DNA of 7,142 nt from assembly GCA_003451645.1 (NCBI GenBank), contig DMER01000227.1, positions 2,833 through 9,974 on the forward strand. The letters are read 5' to 3'. Origin of the DNA: Alphaproteobacteria bacterium. GTDB taxonomy: Bacteria; Pseudomonadota; Alphaproteobacteria; Micropepsales; Micropepsaceae. Positions 6,061 through 7,142 of the stretch are shown in pieces. Positions within the stretch are counted from its first letter, which is position 1. Each line of letters opens with the position of its first letter. A program made the translations under genes and the position numbers. The notes beneath the pieces were generated by a model. That model was not told the origin of the DNA. It searched no databases and worked only from the letters and a program-made list of their open reading frames with translations.

Positions 6061-6174
6061 GCAGTGGTCAGATTGAGTTTTCTCAATTACTTAGGCGATT
6101 TCCCGGCGCTTTTTGGGACACTTTGGCCGCGCTCCGCCAGCAGCTCCAGCAGCCGCTGAGCCTGGCGCACAGGC
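6061..6174. other. Junction segment; possible integrase C-terminal remnant
   Basis: This stretch separates the tRNA fragment from the truncated DUF1838 frame. Nearest the tRNA it is AT-rich and holds a perfect hairpin, ATTGAG-TTTT-CTCAAT (6072-6087). On the minus strand a frame ending in TAA at 6089-6087 reads ...LLELLAERGQSVPKSAGKSPK. This looks like a helical end plus lysine-rich tail, and stops only 26 nt from the tRNA fragment, where an integrase gene often ends. Further upstream this frame runs antisense to DUF1838 and no longer looks protein-like, so at most about 25 codons survive. The integrase reading is a guess from position. On the plus strand a TGA at 6157-6159 closes the DUF1838 frame. 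Confidence 0.25.
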
Positions 6175-6804
6175 ATGCGCCGGCTGCTCGGGCAGGCCGG
6201 CGACATCATCGACCAGTTCCGCAACCCGTTCACGAACGAGGACGTGCGGGTCGTGCACGCCATCAACGATCCCTTCAACTACACGATCAGCGAGACGCTG
6301 ATCCTGGTGCCTGAGGACTTCCGCGGCGACCGCTCGAACCTGCCCAAGATCCCGCTGATCTTTCCGTGGCAGCAGATGGATGCCGAAACGCTGATGCTCG
6401 CGACGGACATGCACCTGAACTATCCGAATCCGCTGCAGCCCGAGAAGTGGCCGCGCGAATCGGCGGGTCCGATGGTGCAGGTGTCGGAGCTCTACCGTTA
6501 CTATTTCAGCGTCGCGGACATGAAGAACCCGAATCTCACCCAGGTGCCGTGTTCGGGCTCGTGGGCGCGCGTCACGCCGTGGCTGCCGTGGATGCTCATG
6601 GGCATGCGCGCCGGTCACACGCTCTACATGGTGGATTTCACCGGAGCGGACAATCCCGGCCATGCCTCACCCGAGCTGCGCGCCTGGCTCGACAGCACGC
6701 CGGAACGCTCGAAGTTCCTGACGGCACCGGATTCGGACTACGGTCCGTCGCTGTCCTCGCTCGAGAACTATGCGCGCACCGAGAAGCCCGCGCCGGCGAA
6801 GTAA
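6175..6804 (+). pseudogene. DUF1838 family protein, N-terminus missing
   Basis: The 209 residues match what I recall of the DUF1838 family, whose function is unknown. Recognisable family blocks in order are FRNPFTNE (15-22), INDPFNYTI (30-38), HLNYPNPLQPEKWPRESAGPM (80-100) and GSWARVTPWLPWMLMG (128-143). Family members usually run to about 270-330 residues and have a further conserved N-terminal part, often after a signal peptide; that part is missing. A TGA at 6157-6159 ends the frame upstream, and the ATG at 6175 has no ribosome binding site, so expression is doubtful. The break lies within about 150 nt of the tRNA fragment. Loss by element insertion or deletion, or an assembly join, would explain it equally well. 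The C-terminus looks complete and a strong terminator follows 22 nt after the stop. Confidence 0.8.
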
Positions 6805-6825
6805 CCGCAGCCCTGCGGGTCGTGA

Positions 6826-6855
6826 ACGGGCCGGCCTTCGCCGGCCCGTTTTCGT
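6826..6855. terminator. Intrinsic terminator between DUF1838 and pyrophosphatase
   Basis: ACGGGCCGGC (6826-6835) pairs perfectly with GCCGGCCCGT (6840-6849) across a CTTC loop and is followed by TTTCGTT on the plus strand. It lies just after the DUF1838 stop codon. On the minus strand it is also just downstream of the pyrophosphatase stop (6876-6874) and is followed by a short A/T tract, so it may serve both convergent genes. Confidence 0.85.
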
Positions 6856-6873
6856 TGGTGCCGTGGGTTCCGC

Positions 6874-7142
6874 TCAGTACGAGTAGGTGTCGGCGTAATC
6901 GCGCATCGCCGCCCGGATGACCCGCAGCGCGTGGGCACGATTGTAGAAGCGCGCGATCTTGATGCGGTTGGGCTTGCCCGGCACGAGCTTGTAGGTGAGG
7001 AAGTAGTGCTGCAGGCGCTCGATGTGGATGGCGGGCACGTCGGAAAGACTGCGCGCATTGCCCCAGACGTGGTCGTTCTCGATGACGGCGATGATCTTGT
7101 CGTCCGCTTCGCCCCCGTCGTTGAGCTCGAAGCCGCCGATGA
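6874..7142 (-). CDS. ppa: Inorganic pyrophosphatase, C-terminal part
   Basis: The last 89 codons are visible; the 5' part lies beyond the window. The product is a soluble family I inorganic pyrophosphatase, which hydrolyses pyrophosphate to phosphate in the cytoplasm with Mg2+. The stretch NDGGEADDKIIAV keeps the spacing Asp-x4-Asp-x-Lys of the metal- and substrate-binding residues (E. coli Asp97, Asp102, Lys104). The later HYFLTYK supplies the Tyr-Lys pair (Tyr141, Lys142 in E. coli). The C-terminal tail from PGKPNRIKIARFYNR to ADTYSY is longer and more basic than in the E. coli enzyme, so it comes from another branch of the family. The gene is convergent with DUF1838 and shares its terminator. 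It is normally a core housekeeping gene, which makes its place beyond a tRNA-type element boundary odd. Confidence 0.88.
   Translation of the reverse strand, partial: IGGFELNDGGEADDKIIAVIENDHVWGNARSLSDVPAIHIERLQHYFLTYKLVPGKPNRIKIARFYNRAHALRVIRAAMRDYADTYSY

Noticed and set aside
6131..6157. CAG-rich run that could be a triplet repeat
   Set aside because: Only scattered CAGC units with interruptions; this is normal for leucine/glutamine-rich coding DNA.
5907..6314. Plus-strand frames over the tRNA fragment, with peptides such as GPESNQRHADFQ and GIEPATRGF
   Set aside because: These peptides are translations of the antisense of a tRNA gene, a well-known source of false proteins; the tRNA fragment explains them.

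Overview
The window looks like two unlike stretches of bacterial chromosome joined near position 6060. Positions 1 to about 6060 look alphaproteobacterial: a 3-hydroxybutyrate dehydrogenase paired with a patatin-like hydrolase, Shine-Dalgarno-led genes and moderately high GC. The group is an inference from protein character, and no species can be named. No CRISPR array, rRNA, intact insertion sequence or obvious defence system was seen.

Layout: positions 1-3575 form a minus-strand gene train. In transcription order it holds an MFS exporter (start 3575), a 3-hydroxybutyrate dehydrogenase (start 2340, 23 nt after the exporter stop), a patatin-like phospholipase (start 1462) and a small two-helix membrane protein (start 260). 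A further gene probably starts at 35 and runs off the left edge. The dehydrogenase-patatin pair suggests turnover of 3-hydroxybutyrate or polyhydroxybutyrate. A 12-bp-arm inverted repeat sits just upstream of the train. Next come a secreted single-domain cupin (minus, GTG start at 4189), a divergent peroxiredoxin-like thioredoxin-fold protein (plus) and a LysR regulator (minus). The last two genes are convergent and overlap by 74 nt at their 3' ends. The cupin/peroxiredoxin divergent region carries the perfect palindrome AACCGG-N9-CCGGTT. The LysR protein has two cysteines placed almost as in OxyR.

The junction: 6016-6060 (minus) is the 3' half of a tRNA-Phe gene, complete from the anticodon loop to CCA but with no matching 5' half. 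This is the usual form of a displaced tRNA attachment site left by an integrative element. About 100 nt of element-like or unassigned DNA follows, then a DUF1838 gene lacking its N-terminus, a strong terminator, and the C-terminal part of an inorganic pyrophosphatase on the minus strand that runs off the right edge. Either this is a decayed island boundary or the assembly is chimeric here. The sequence alone cannot decide.

No clearly new system is visible. The items most worth checking are the tRNA-Phe fragment/junction, the exporter-dehydrogenase-patatin operon, and the LysR-peroxiredoxin-cupin cluster with its palindromes.
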